Positions 1 to 7,000 are shown, counted from the first letter of the stretch. The stretch: 9,781 nucleotides of DNA from an uncultured Armatimonadota bacterium (GCA_903915615.1 CAIWTR010000720.1:1-9781); one strand, 5' to 3'. The notes: generated by a model not told the origin, from the sequence alone. Translations and numbers: made by a program.

Positions 1-802
1 CAAAGCCATTAGTGAAACATCCAAAGTCCGCACATCAACTAGATGTCGTCACACGCGGGCGGACTCGGCGGTCCGCCCCTACGCAGACGATTTGTTTCAA
101 TGAGAGGCATCAGCAAAGCCGAACCGAGCATCAAGCGGGATTTTCGTAACATCCGGCGAGATCGGCACAAACGTAATGCATCCACCCGGCAAGCGCAGCA
201 TTGACATCAACCGGTGGCAAAACCACGAGGTAATTTCAAACCGTCACACGCGGGCGGACACAGCGGTCCGCCCCTACGCAGAGGATTTGTTTCAATGAGA
301 GGCATCAGTGGAGCTAAGCATTTCATCCAGCACAACCGACACGAATATGCGCGACAACGCGACGCCGGGTGGAATGTGGAGTGGATGTGCCGGGAGCCGG
401 TCATTCCAGTCGACAGATTTTGTAAGCCAGTGGACATTCGGCGGCTGCCAGGGCGGGCACCGTCGTCGATGGTCAAAATCAACGAATCGATGACACAAAA
501 CGCCGTCGTGACCATCGGGGATGGTCGCCCCACATGACCAGGTCGCGCAACAAACCAGCGTAGCCGAACCAAGTACCAAACGGGATTTCAATAACATCCG
601 GCGAGATCGGCACACACGCGATGCATCTACCCGGCGAGCGCAGCATTAGCATCAGCGATTGGAAAAATACAATGCAAAACCATGTCGAAACGCATCCACC
701 CGGCAAGCGCAGCATAGACATCAACAATTGATAAAGACAAACGGCAATCCTAAACCGTTACACGCGGACCGGCGCAGCCGGCACATCCTACAAACGGTTT
801 GT
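1..802. repeat. Left intergenic repeat mosaic, no gene seen
   Basis: Positions 1-48 equal 4971-5018. REP-like palindromes (GGGCGGAC...GTCCGCCC plus CTACGCAGA and TTTGTTTCAATGAGAGGCAT) lie at 51-106 and 245-308. A composite repeat with ACATCCGGCGAGATCGGCAC and CATCCACCCGGC lies at 116-211 and 561-655, with a partial copy at 691-725. A degraded palindrome is at about 760-805. Between them (309-560) I see nothing coding: overlapping short frames there lack domains and codon bias. Confidence 0.75.
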
Positions 803-2872
803 TTACGGCAGCAGACCGAAGTAATAGACGCTGAACGTATTGTTGTAGTGACCTGCCACATACCCCGCGGCACCCGTTGTATACGCAAACGGAACAGCTG
901 TCGTGAGACTTCCCGTCGAGACCTCACGCCCAAAGTATTTGCGTACATACGTCAGTGCAACATTGGATCCAGCCTGCTTACTTGGGCGGAATAGCATGTT
1001 GACCGCAGCATTCGCATCGATATACAGCGAGAGAATACTCTCAACGCGTTGGTTGTAGGGAAGACCCATGGTCAGCGTAAGCGATGTATCCGTCGCGGCA
1101 TTTCCAAATCGATGCAGGGTCATGCTTTCGGAGCCAATTGGCGATTGCGTCGTGATTCCCATCAAGGCCGACTTCCCAACCGGTAGGCAACAAAGCGCAA
1201 AGTCCATGTCTTGATTTTCGGAGTCAAAACGATCCATTAAAATGACATCCCCGGTATTAGCCGACATCGTCACCAAGGATGCAACCAAGCGACCTTTGTT
1301 TTGCTTGTTTGGTGTGGGGCGCGGGCCATACGCAACGAGCTGTCCAAGCGCATTGATTAGGCCACGGACACTTGTCGATGCCAATCCGGGTGCACCTGTC
1401 ACATTTCTCGACCACACGCGCTTGGCATTTTTGTCAAATGCCTGAACATGCCAATCGTGGCGGCTACCATCCAGTGACTTCACAGGCACATACCCAAGCA
1501 GGAAGATGTGGCCGTTTGCATCCGCGATGGCATCCGTCAAGCGAAAGCCTGTCGGAAAGCCGATCAGCTGTGGAGCTGCATCCGTGGCTGACCCCGAAGT
1601 GACATGCATGATCTCGGTTGACTGGGTTGTTGCCGATGAGCCAAATGCATAGACACCGCCCTTTTGGTCTGAGATGAGTTTAATGGGAAGCGTTCCAGCA
1701 GCATCGATTGCCACCGGATGAACGCGTTCAAACGAGTGTGTGCCATCGCGTGAGTAAACATCGACAGACAAATAACGACCTGGCGAGAGATTCCGTGCAT
1801 TGGCACGCTGCGCGGTGAGCTCGGATGCGACATAAATGCGTCCGCTTTCCGCCATGAAGATTTGCTTAGGCGTCGTTGTAATGCCATTGGCATCGCTTTG
1901 CCGCGTCACCCAGCGAACTTTTCCACTCTTTGTCAGCATCACTGTGATGCTTGGGTGGTCTCCGTTTGTCGTCGTCGCCATCCCGGCGGCGATGATGTTA
2001 CCGCTTGGATCTGTGCAAATGGCGGTGGCAAGCGACTGCTTGATGTCACGTGCGCCAAGCTGGAAGATGACATTGCGGCTGAGGTCGGAGAGCGGCTTGT
2101 TTACCGACCCGCTCAGGGCCTTTGGATAATTTGCCTTCCGGGGAGTGTCGATGAGGATATGCACGATTGGCGCCATGATCAAGAGGCCGATGATGGTGGC
2201 TGCGGTGACCTGTGCCCCCGTTGGAAGGTTGACCTTTTTAACATGTGTGGTGCCGGGAAGCGGTATGAATGGAATCGCGCAGCTGCCGATGCCATTCATG
2301 TCGCCGAGGCTGCGGAGCCGCTCTTCAAAGACGGATACCAGCGCCTGTGGTTCGGGATGCAAATGGGCTTCCGCCTGCCAGGCCCGCCTGAGGACAGCCT
2401 TGCGTTGGATGTCAAATTGCCTTCGGATCTCCACAAACGCCGATGGGAACGAGGGCAGGAGTAGCTTATCTTCGGCAAGGGCATCAAATGCGCGGCCGGC
2501 TTCCAGAACGACATCGGCGTCATCGCTTGCGAGAGCAACCTTCGCAAGATCGCAGCAGTCCTGATAGTCGATTCCCGCGCATGTGGTGTCAATGGAAACA
2601 TGGTTTTCATCGATGTTGACCAACGTGCCATTTAGAAAGGGCGCGGATGCATCCACAATTGAACGCCGCCACATATGGAGAAGGGCATTCCTGCTGTTGA
2701 CATCGCTCAGGGGCCAGGCTGCTTCGGTGAGCTCGGTACGTCCGATTTCGCAGTTCGGGGCTGTTGCGACGAGTCCGATCACGTGCCATAGCTTGCGTCG
2801 GATTTGGAATGAAACGGGTGCGCCCGCAACGGTTAGTTCACATTGGCCTAACAGATGTACAAGGGGACGCAT
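803..2872 (-). CDS. Regulator 1: membrane-anchored SARP/BTAD-type transcription factor with C-terminal beta-propeller-like sensor domain
   Basis: This 689-residue protein starts with an OmpR/SARP-like winged helix (about residues 1-97). It has the usual start (RPLVHLLGQCELTVAG), the helix ELTEAAWPL, and a basic putative recognition helix SRNALLHMWRRS at 60-71. Residues 98-170 look like a BTAD helical region, ending in QRKAVLRRAWQAEAH. A hydrophobic segment at about 221-241 (TIIGLLIMAPIVHILI) is the only membrane span. Residues 250-689 contain recurring strands of the type D-x-x-G-x-(I/V)-(Y/F) near 289, 342, 403, 452, 508, 566 and 619. That suggests a six- to eight-bladed propeller outside the cytoplasm. 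The layout is like ToxR or CadC, with DNA binding inside and sensing outside, and no kinase. The ATG at 2872 lies 4 nt after the predicted transcription start and has no Shine-Dalgarno, so the mRNA is probably leaderless. The domain calls are by eye. Function as a regulator is inferred; the sensed signal is unknown. Confidence 0.85.
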   Translation of the reverse strand: MRPLVHLLGQCELTVAGAPVSFQIRRKLWHVIGLVATAPNCEIGRTELTEAAWPLSDVNSRNALLHMWRRSIVDASAPFLNGTLVNIDENHVSIDTTCAGIDYQDCCDLAKVALASDDADVVLEAGRAFDALAEDKLLLPSFPSAFVEIRRQFDIQRKAVLRRAWQAEAHLHPEPQALVSVFEERLRSLGDMNGIGSCAIPFIPLPGTTHVKKVNLPTGAQVTAATIIGLLIMAPIVHILIDTPRKANYPKALSGSVNKPLSDLSRNVIFQLGARDIKQSLATAICTDPSGNIIAAGMATTTNGDHPSITVMLTKSGKVRWVTRQSDANGITTTPKQIFMAESGRIYVASELTAQRANARNLSPGRYLSVDVYSRDGTHSFERVHPVAIDAAGTLPIKLISDQKGGVYAFGSSATTQSTEIMHVTSGSATDAAPQLIGFPTGFRLTDAIADANGHIFLLGYVPVKSLDGSRHDWHVQAFDKNAKRVWSRNVTGAPGLASTSVRGLINALGQLVAYGPRPTPNKQNKGRLVASLVTMSANTGDVILMDRFDSENQDMDFALCCLPVGKSALMGITTQSPIGSESMTLHRFGNAATDTSLTLTMGLPYNQRVESILSLYIDANAAVNMLFRPSKQAGSNVALTYVRKYFGREVSTGSLTTAVPFAYTTGAAGYVAGHYNNTFSVYYFGLLP

Positions 2873-2882
2873 ACAACCACAC

Positions 2883-2939
2883 GTTGTACTAACTATGAGT
2901 CAGTGTAACAACGAAAACCCACATTAAAATTTGTTAAAA
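2883..2939 (-). promoter_or_regulatory. Promoter and putative operator of regulator 1
   Basis: Reading leftward, TTTTAACAAATTTTAATG (2939-2922) holds two TTA triplets exactly 10 bp apart. Thirteen bases later is a -35-like TTGTTA (2911-2906), then a 17-bp spacer and a -10-like TACAAC (2888-2883). The geometry matches four other promoters in the window. The hexamers are only moderate matches to sigma-70 consensus, as is common for activator-dependent promoters. If the regulator binds here, it regulates itself. A second upstream TTA pair is not clear at this site. Confidence 0.6.
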
Positions 2940-3260
2940 CTTTCGTGTGTGGTCATCGAAACATCAATACGTGACTGCTGGTCGTGTATTTGGCATTTCA
3001 AAGGCGAAATGAGCCATCGTGCTTTCCCCGTTGACGTTCCACCTACAAGCGTAGTCATGCCGTACAGCGACCGCACGCGTGGATTAGATCAAACCTCTCT
3101 TTGGACAGCTCTCAGCTGTATGGGTACGGTGGTGCCATTGTGGCCACTTGTGGGCGGTGTTCAAGCTACGAAATCTGCTACGCCGAGGGTGTTACCTCGA
3201 ACATCCGTGGGATGTCGAAAATGCAGAATTCACCATGTCTTTGGCATAGCTTGCGGTCAT

Positions 3261-3400
3261 TATCACGATGTGTGGAATCCGCATTCATTGTTGACGCAAT
3301 TCCATGAATGTTAGTAAGTTTTAGTCGGCATCCTCGATTGTTTAGGATGTTTTACTGCCCCCGAGCGTTTACAAGCGGGCGGCCTCAAACCATACTCCCT
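3261..3400 (+). repeat. Duplicated promoter region, copy 1 (copy 2 at 3864-4004)
   Basis: TATCACGATGTGTGGAATCC at 3261 matches TATCACGAAATGTGGAATCC at 3864. About 50 bp later each copy has its paired TTA repeats, then a -35/-10 pair with the same spacing. The similarity outside these anchors is patchy. The two promoters therefore look like diverged copies of one ancestral upstream region. One now serves a PEP-CTERM gene and the other a short terminated transcript. Confidence 0.55.
3311..3396 (+). promoter_or_regulatory. Orphan rightward promoter with paired TTA direct repeats
   Basis: TTA triplets lie at 3311, 3321, 3342 and 3352, giving spacings of 10, 21 and 10 bp. Thirteen bases after the last one is TTTACA (3368-3373), then a 17-bp spacer and CATACT (3391-3396). 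This is the same layout as the PEP-CTERM promoters at 3912-4000 and 6119-6205, and the stretch CAAACCATACTCCC closely matches CAAACGATACTCCC at the second of these. No credible protein gene follows. Transcription would start near 3403 and meet the intrinsic terminator at 3510-3553. Confidence 0.6.
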
Positions 3401-3402
3401 GT

Positions 3403-3553
3403 GAGCGCACTGGTTCATCCTGCATCCATTGCGCTCATGCTGACCAGTGGATGTGTCGTTGCTGGTATGCCGATGCACCATCACTGCAATGCTGTCACGT
3501 TTGTACTCACCTGTGCGGGCCTGGCGCGGAGACTGGCCCGTACAGGTTTTTTT
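3403..3553 (+). ncRNA. Candidate structured small RNA, about 150 nt
   Basis: The limits come from the predicted start (7 nt after the -10 hexamer at 3391-3396) and the end of the T tract of a strong intrinsic terminator. The 5' half is rich in competing pairings: TGAGCGC (3402-3408) with GCGCTCA (3431-3437), CACTGGT (3408-3414) with ACCAGTG (3443-3449), and CATCCATTG (3423-3431) with CAGTGGATG (3445-3453, one G-U). The first two cross like a pseudoknot, and the third excludes both. The only reading frame here (ATG at 3437) runs straight through the terminator and has no recognisable domain, so a non-coding role is more likely. It could also be the leftover promoter and leader of a lost PEP-CTERM gene. 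I recognise no known RNA family. Confidence 0.45.
3510..3553 (+). terminator. Strong intrinsic terminator
   Basis: CCTGTGCGGGCC (3510-3521) pairs with GGCCCGTACAGG (3535-3546) in a 12-bp stem with one G-U wobble and a 13-nt loop. Seven T residues follow at 3547-3553. It closes the transcription unit that starts at the orphan promoter. The stem resembles the palindromic repeat arms at 6965-7000, so it may be a repeat that gained a T tract. Confidence 0.85.
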
Positions 3554-3677
3554 ATGCGTGGTTTTAGATGCCGTGTTTAACTGGAATGTAGAAGGCCCAG
3601 GCTGAAGCATCGTGTGCGTGTGTCCCGATACCGCCCGGTGTTTCGAAACGACTTTTTATCGATGTTAGTATTGGCTC

Positions 3678-3733
3678 CCAATGAAACAAATCCTCTGCGT
3701 AGGGGCGGACCGCCGCGTCCGCCCGCGTGTATC
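3678..3733 (-). repeat. REP-like palindrome, reverse orientation
   Basis: This is a GTAGGGGCGGACC...GTCCGCCCG palindrome preceded by the tail AATGAAACAAATCCTCTGC. It is the reverse complement of the copies at 51-106 and 245-308 and has the same orientation as those at 9401-9453 and 9574-9630. It lies between the candidate small RNA and PEP-CTERM gene 1. Confidence 0.8.
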
Positions 3734-3911
3734 GGACTGTAAAGGCATCGTCTGACTACGAATCAATAGAAGCCCGCACAGTCAGCCGTGGACTACGACC
3801 TAGCCCTCAGCCGAATAACCATCTTAGTCGATATCTAGATGCTTTGTCGTGGTCGTGCTCAAATATCACGAAATGTGGAATCCGCCAGCGTGATCCACGG
3901 CGTTTCGCACA

Positions 3912-4000
3912 TTTTAAGATGTTTTAACGGTACTGCCGACAAGTTTTAAGATGTTTTAACCGCACCGGACATTTACATCCGAAATGACCCAAACGATACT
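3912..4000 (+). promoter_or_regulatory. Promoter of PEP-CTERM gene 1 with two operator repeats
   Basis: TTTTAAGATGTTTTAAC occurs twice without a mismatch, at 3912-3928 and 3944-3960. TTA triplets fall at 3914, 3924, 3946 and 3956, with spacings of 10, 22 and 10 bp. Thirteen bases after the last is TTTACA (3972-3977), then 17 bp and GATACT (3995-4000). Start would be near 4007, giving a leader of about 105 nt. Direct repeats in helical phase just upstream of -35 are typical of SARP/OmpR-type activator sites. The spacing here is 10 bp rather than the 11 bp described for classical SARPs. Confidence 0.7.
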
Positions 4001-4112
4001 TTTAGTGTCTGTTTATCGGCGTTCGAGTCCGTTTTGGCAGCAGACATTCAACAAATTTCAACCTGCATTTGATGGATACGTACGCCTTCAAGTGCCCAAA
4101 GGTAAGCTCTTC

Positions 4113-4721
4113 ATGTCTCTACTCACAAAACGACTGGTCAGCATCGCAGCCAGCACATTCGTCCTGTCTCTCGTTTCGGCCTCTGCGAATGCGCAGACGT
4201 ATTTTCACCAAACCGGTGACAGCAACTTCACCAACCGCGATTCTTATGACCTTCGGATGTTTTCAGAATATACATTTAATCAATCGATGATTCTAAACAG
4301 TATCGGTTTCTATACCAATGGTGTAACGATGACGGAAATGTCATATAGCACCGATGGTGGAAGTCCGCTTAACCTATCTCCTTCTTCAACAGTAGATGCT
4401 GATGGTTTCCGATGGTATGAGTTTTCAGGTGGAATGTCGATCTCAGCTGGAAAGACACTTAGAATCTATACAGATGCTAGTCCTGCTAACAGAACGCCTG
4501 TCCGTGGAAAGCAAGGGGGCGTTAATTATTCGAATGATGTAATCGCGTTCGGGGGCACTACGACAGTAGACTTTACTAAGGCTATTTGGACAAACAGCAA
4601 CATCCGTGTCTCCAACCCAGGATCAAACGTCGCGCCCGAACCTGGCTCCTTCGCCCTAGCGCTGACCGGTGGCGCTGCGCTCATCGGCATTTGTATCCGT
4701 CGTCGTCGGAATGCTGCTTAG
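4113..4721 (+). CDS. PEP-CTERM sorting-domain protein 1
   Basis: This is a secreted surface protein of 202 residues. MSLLTKRLVSIAASTFVLSL forms a signal peptide with likely cleavage after ANA (residue 27). The C-terminus is a canonical exosortase sorting signal: APEP at 174-177, a hydrophobic stretch to about 195, then four arginines at 196-199. The middle is predicted beta-rich and contains EYTFNQSMILNSIGF, shared almost exactly with the second PEP-CTERM protein. No catalytic motif is seen. I chose the ATG at 4113 over an in-frame ATG at 3984 for three reasons: it begins the signal peptide, AAAGG lies 10 nt upstream, and 3984 lies before the predicted transcription start. The central codons (about 4250-4600) are more AT-rich than the ends. 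The exosortase itself is not in the window. The role is unknown, possibly matrix or surface attachment. Confidence 0.85.
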   Translation: MSLLTKRLVSIAASTFVLSLVSASANAQTYFHQTGDSNFTNRDSYDLRMFSEYTFNQSMILNSIGFYTNGVTMTEMSYSTDGGSPLNLSPSSTVDADGFRWYEFSGGMSISAGKTLRIYTDASPANRTPVRGKQGGVNYSNDVIAFGGTTTVDFTKAIWTNSNIRVSNPGSNVAPEPGSFALALTGGAALIGICIRRRRNAA

Positions 4722-4774
4722 TTGACATTTAGGGGATGGCCGTCGTGTCCCCCAGTACAAATCGCTACATGTTA

Positions 4775-5307
4775 CGCGCGGGCCGGCGCAGCGGCCGGCC
4801 CCTACGCGGAGGCTTTGTTGATCGAGGTCGTCGGTTTTTAGATCACGGATGATGTCCTGTAAGGGCAGGCTTCCACGCCTGCCCGCGGCTGTGAGGCAAC
4901 GTAACGTTAGAAGGACAGGCACAAAGGCCGGCCCCTACGAAACGCTGATTTGTATCGGCGGACGAAGTGGCAAAGCCATTAGTGAAACATCCAAAGTCCG
5001 CACATCAACTAGATGTCGATACGCGCGGGCCGGCGCAGCGGCCGGCCCCTACGCGGAGATGTGTGCTCGTTCGAGGTCGTCGGTTTTTAGATCACGGATG
5101 AGGTCCTGTAGGGGCATGCTTCCACGCCTGCCCGCGCCTCGGATGGACTTTACGTTAGAAGGGCAGGCACAGAGGCCTGCCCCTACGAGTGGCTGATTTG
5201 TATCGACTGACGAAGTGGCAAAGCCAAAAGTGATGCATCCAAAGTCCGCACATCAACTAGATGTCGATAGGCACGGGCCGGCGCAGCGGCCGGCCCCTAC
5301 GCGGACA
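4775..5307. repeat. Tandem repeat with a 247-248 bp period, about 2.2 copies
   Basis: Unit 1 runs 4775-5021, unit 2 runs 5022-5269, and a partial third runs from 5270 to about 5307. Each unit holds a GGCCGG...CCGGCCCC palindrome, the phrase TCGTCGGTTTTTAGATCACG, a second palindrome pair of GGCAGGC/GCCTGCCC type, and the stretch CAAAGTCCGCACATCAACTA. The last 48 bases of this type at 4971-5018 are identical to positions 1-48. No gene is seen here. Together with 4722-4774 this fills the gap between PEP-CTERM gene 1 and the cupin. Confidence 0.85.
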
Positions 5308-5410
5308 TTGTGTTCTGAACAGCCTTATCAACGGATGGAAGCCGCGTCGGAGCGCGATGCGTCAGCCACGGATACATCCGGTCGTGAAATTGCCATACAG
5401 TGGCATCACT

Positions 5411-5821
5411 ATGGAAATTATCAAGGCGAGTGATCGCACAATTGGCGTTGGGCCTGCGGAGTGGTTCACCGGCAGTGTCACTGTAGAGCGCTACGCGCAA
5501 GCGGGGGAGCCAGCCCGTGTCGGGTGTGCGAATGTCTCATTTGCTGCCGGCGCGCGGACCGCCTGGCATACGCATCCACTGGGGCAAACCATCATCATCA
5601 CCGCTGGTCTTGGCTGGGTTCAACGCGATGGCGGTCCGGTTGAGTCAGTTGAAGCCGGGGATGTCATCGTCTTTCAAGCAGATGAGCGGCACTGGCACGG
5701 CGCGCGCTCCGACAGCCCGATGACGCATATTGCCATCCAAGAGTCCCTAAATGGAAGCGCAGTCACATGGCTTGAGCATGTCACGGATGCGGAATACGTA
5801 GCCGGGCTTGGTCAATCCTGA
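5411..5821 (+). CDS. Cupin protein, manganese-type (R)-hydroxynitrile lyase-like
   Basis: This small single-domain cupin has 136 residues. It closely resembles the bacterial cupin hydroxynitrile lyases typified by the Granulicella tundricola enzyme, which cleave or form cyanohydrins and need manganese. From memory of that family, the metal ligands are His53, His55, Gln59 and His94. All four are at those positions here (AWHTHPLGQT and ERHWH), as are His96, His106 and the pocket residues Ala40, Val42 and Gln110. The C-terminal WLEHVTDAEY also fits. The start at 5411 matches the family's MEI opening; the in-frame extension to 5261 would come from repeat DNA. No Shine-Dalgarno is clear, and none of the TTA-type promoters precedes it. 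The natural substrate of such cupins is uncertain, so the name is structural, not proven activity. Confidence 0.85.
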   Translation: MEIIKASDRTIGVGPAEWFTGSVTVERYAQAGEPARVGCANVSFAAGARTAWHTHPLGQTIIITAGLGWVQRDGGPVESVEAGDVIVFQADERHWHGARSDSPMTHIAIQESLNGSAVTWLEHVTDAEYVAGLGQS

Positions 5822-6110
5822 CGACTCGTCGCGAATTACCGCAACTCGCATGTTTCGTGTGCGATTGGTAACGATTCTCTGTGCGGGCAGGCTTGGAAAC
5901 AAATCCTCCGCGTAGGGGAGGGCCGCTGCACTCTCCCGTGCATATCGGAATATCTAGAGCTAGCACGCTGACAAACTGATTAGTAACGTCCGTCCCTACG
6001 TGGAGATTTGTAGACAACACCCAGCTGCATTCCGGTCACAGATAAGCCCTCGTTACCGCCTGGCTCCCATCCTGCCGCTACCATGAATTCGAGACTGTCA
6101 CACGCTGGAT
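5822..6110. repeat. Intergenic stretch with degenerate palindromic repeats
   Basis: A palindromic element at about 5882-5946 (GTGCGGGCAGGC, then a tail resembling AAACAAATCCTCCGCGTAGG and arms GGGAGGGC/CTCTCCC) is followed by a fragment at 5986-6012 (GTCCGTCCCTACGTGGAGAT). Nothing convincing is seen in 6013-6110. No terminator with a T tract was found after the cupin. Confidence 0.55.
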
Positions 6111-6118
6111 GTGCAAAG

Positions 6119-6205
6119 CTTACAAAACTTTAATGGGCTGGATTCAAAGCTTAGTGAAGTTTAATGACGGTTTGTATTTACATCCGATGTCCTGCAAACG
6201 ATACT
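6119..6205 (+). promoter_or_regulatory. Promoter of PEP-CTERM gene 2 with two operator repeats
   Basis: CTTACAAAACTTTAATG (6119-6135) and CTTAGTGAAGTTTAATG (6150-6166) each hold two TTA triplets 10 bp apart. The copies are 31 bp apart and both are preceded by CAAAG. Thirteen bases after the last TTA is TTTACA (6177-6182), then 17 bp and GATACT (6200-6205). The -35 and -10 hexamers are identical to those of PEP-CTERM gene 1. The leader would be about 104 nt. Confidence 0.7.
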
Positions 6206-6315
6206 CCCGCTGAGCACCTTTGCACCGCAGCTCTCCTCTGATGCAGGCGCTCAACATCTTGAACTGACACACGTGATGCACAAGCACACGCAGCTGTCAA
6301 AAGGCGAGTTTCCTC

Positions 6316-6954
6316 ATGTCTCTTACTTCTAAACGGCTGGTCGGCATCGTCGCCAGCACAGCTCTGCTTTCGCTTGTTTCGGCGGCTGCGCATGCGCAGA
6401 CAATCGATGTCCTGACGGGTGGCGGTGACTATCAAGTCGCAGATAGCTCCGTTACAACAGAGTACACATTTAGCAGTTCAATGATTTTGAACAGTATCGG
6501 ATTTTTATCACGTTATGGAGATGAAGGGACGTTTGAATATTCCATCGACAACCTAGTTTTTTCGGATGCGCGCACTAGCAGTATTGGCACGTTAAATGCG
6601 GCAGTTGATGGAGTACGCTGGCTAAATCTGTCAAGTTCAATCACATTAAACAAAGACGCTATTGTTCGCGTTCGAACCTCCAACACATTAGCGTTAAACG
6701 AAGGTGAGTCTTACTATAACTCGAAGACAACAGTCCGCGAATTTCAGACATTGAATTTAGGTGCAAACGTTTCATACAACACCTTCGACTCGTCTGGTTA
6801 CAATTGGACCCCTGATAGAGTCACCAACAGCAACCTCAAGGTCTCCAACCCCAGCGCAAACGTCGCGCCTGAACCCGGCTCCTTCGCCCTCGCGCTGACC
6901 GGTGGCGCTACGCTCATCGGCATTTGTATCCGACGTCGGCGCAACGCTGGCTAG
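6316..6954 (+). CDS. PEP-CTERM sorting-domain protein 2
   Basis: This 212-residue paralogue of the protein at 4113-4721 has a signal peptide MSLTSKRLVGIVAS... with likely cleavage after AHA (residue 27). Its C-terminal sorting signal has APEP at 184-187, a hydrophobic segment and four arginines at 206-209. The last 30 residues differ from protein 1 at only two positions, and the DNA there is also very similar. The mature part is beta-rich and shares EYTF-x-x-SMILNSIGF but is otherwise well diverged and AT-rich. AAAAGG at 6299-6304 is the ribosome site, placed as in protein 1. The gene faces regulator 2, with 184 bp between the stop codons. It is an expected exosortase substrate; its function is unknown. 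Confidence 0.85.
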   Translation: MSLTSKRLVGIVASTALLSLVSAAAHAQTIDVLTGGGDYQVADSSVTTEYTFSSSMILNSIGFLSRYGDEGTFEYSIDNLVFSDARTSSIGTLNAAVDGVRWLNLSSSITLNKDAIVRVRTSNTLALNEGESYYNSKTTVREFQTLNLGANVSYNTFDSSGYNWTPDRVTNSNLKVSNPSANVAPEPGSFALALTGGATLIGICIRRRRNAG

Positions 6955-6964
6955 GCAAAAGACT

Positions 6965-7000
6965 TCTGTGCGGGCGGGCTGGGACGCCTGCCCGTGCAGA
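6965..7000. repeat. Palindromic hairpin between convergent genes
   Basis: TCTGTGCGGGCGGGC pairs with GCCTGCCCGTGCAGA in a 15-bp stem with three G-U wobbles and a 6-nt loop. There is no T tract, so it is not a classical terminator, but a hairpin between convergent stop codons could limit read-through or protect 3' ends. A related element at 7035-7085 (GGGAGGGC...GCCCTCCCCTACGCGGAG) and a degraded one near 7108-7138 lie beside it. Confidence 0.6.

Noticed and set aside
1..802. Insertion sequence or transposon
   Set aside because: No transposase reading frame or paired terminal repeats were found; the repeats are short palindromic intergenic elements.
1862..2464. Open frame of 200 codons antisense to regulator 1
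   Set aside because: It is a shadow frame of a well-supported gene, without its own domain or start signal.
2931..3314. Open frame of 127 codons, plus strand
   Set aside because: No recognisable domain, no ribosome site, cysteine- and histidine-rich composition like translated non-coding DNA, and it starts inside the regulator 1 operator.
3308..3580. Open frame of 90 codons across the candidate RNA
   Set aside because: It begins upstream of the orphan promoter and runs through a strong intrinsic terminator. The shorter start at 3437 also crosses the terminator.
3562..3580. A further TTA operator (TTTTAG ... TTTAAC) after the terminator
   Set aside because: The triplets are 13 bp apart rather than 10 bp, and no -35/-10 pair follows at the shared distances.
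3984..4112. In-frame N-terminal extension of PEP-CTERM protein 1 starting at 3984
   Set aside because: It precedes the predicted -10 hexamer at 3995-4000, breaks the signal peptide position and has no counterpart in the second PEP-CTERM gene.
51..5307. Regularly repeated palindromes as a CRISPR array
   Set aside because: The copies differ in length and sequence, are irregularly spaced with large gaps, occur in both orientations, and no cas gene is present.
5261..5410. N-terminal extension of the cupin from 5261
   Set aside because: The extension is translated tandem-repeat DNA; the family begins at MEI, matching the ATG at 5411.
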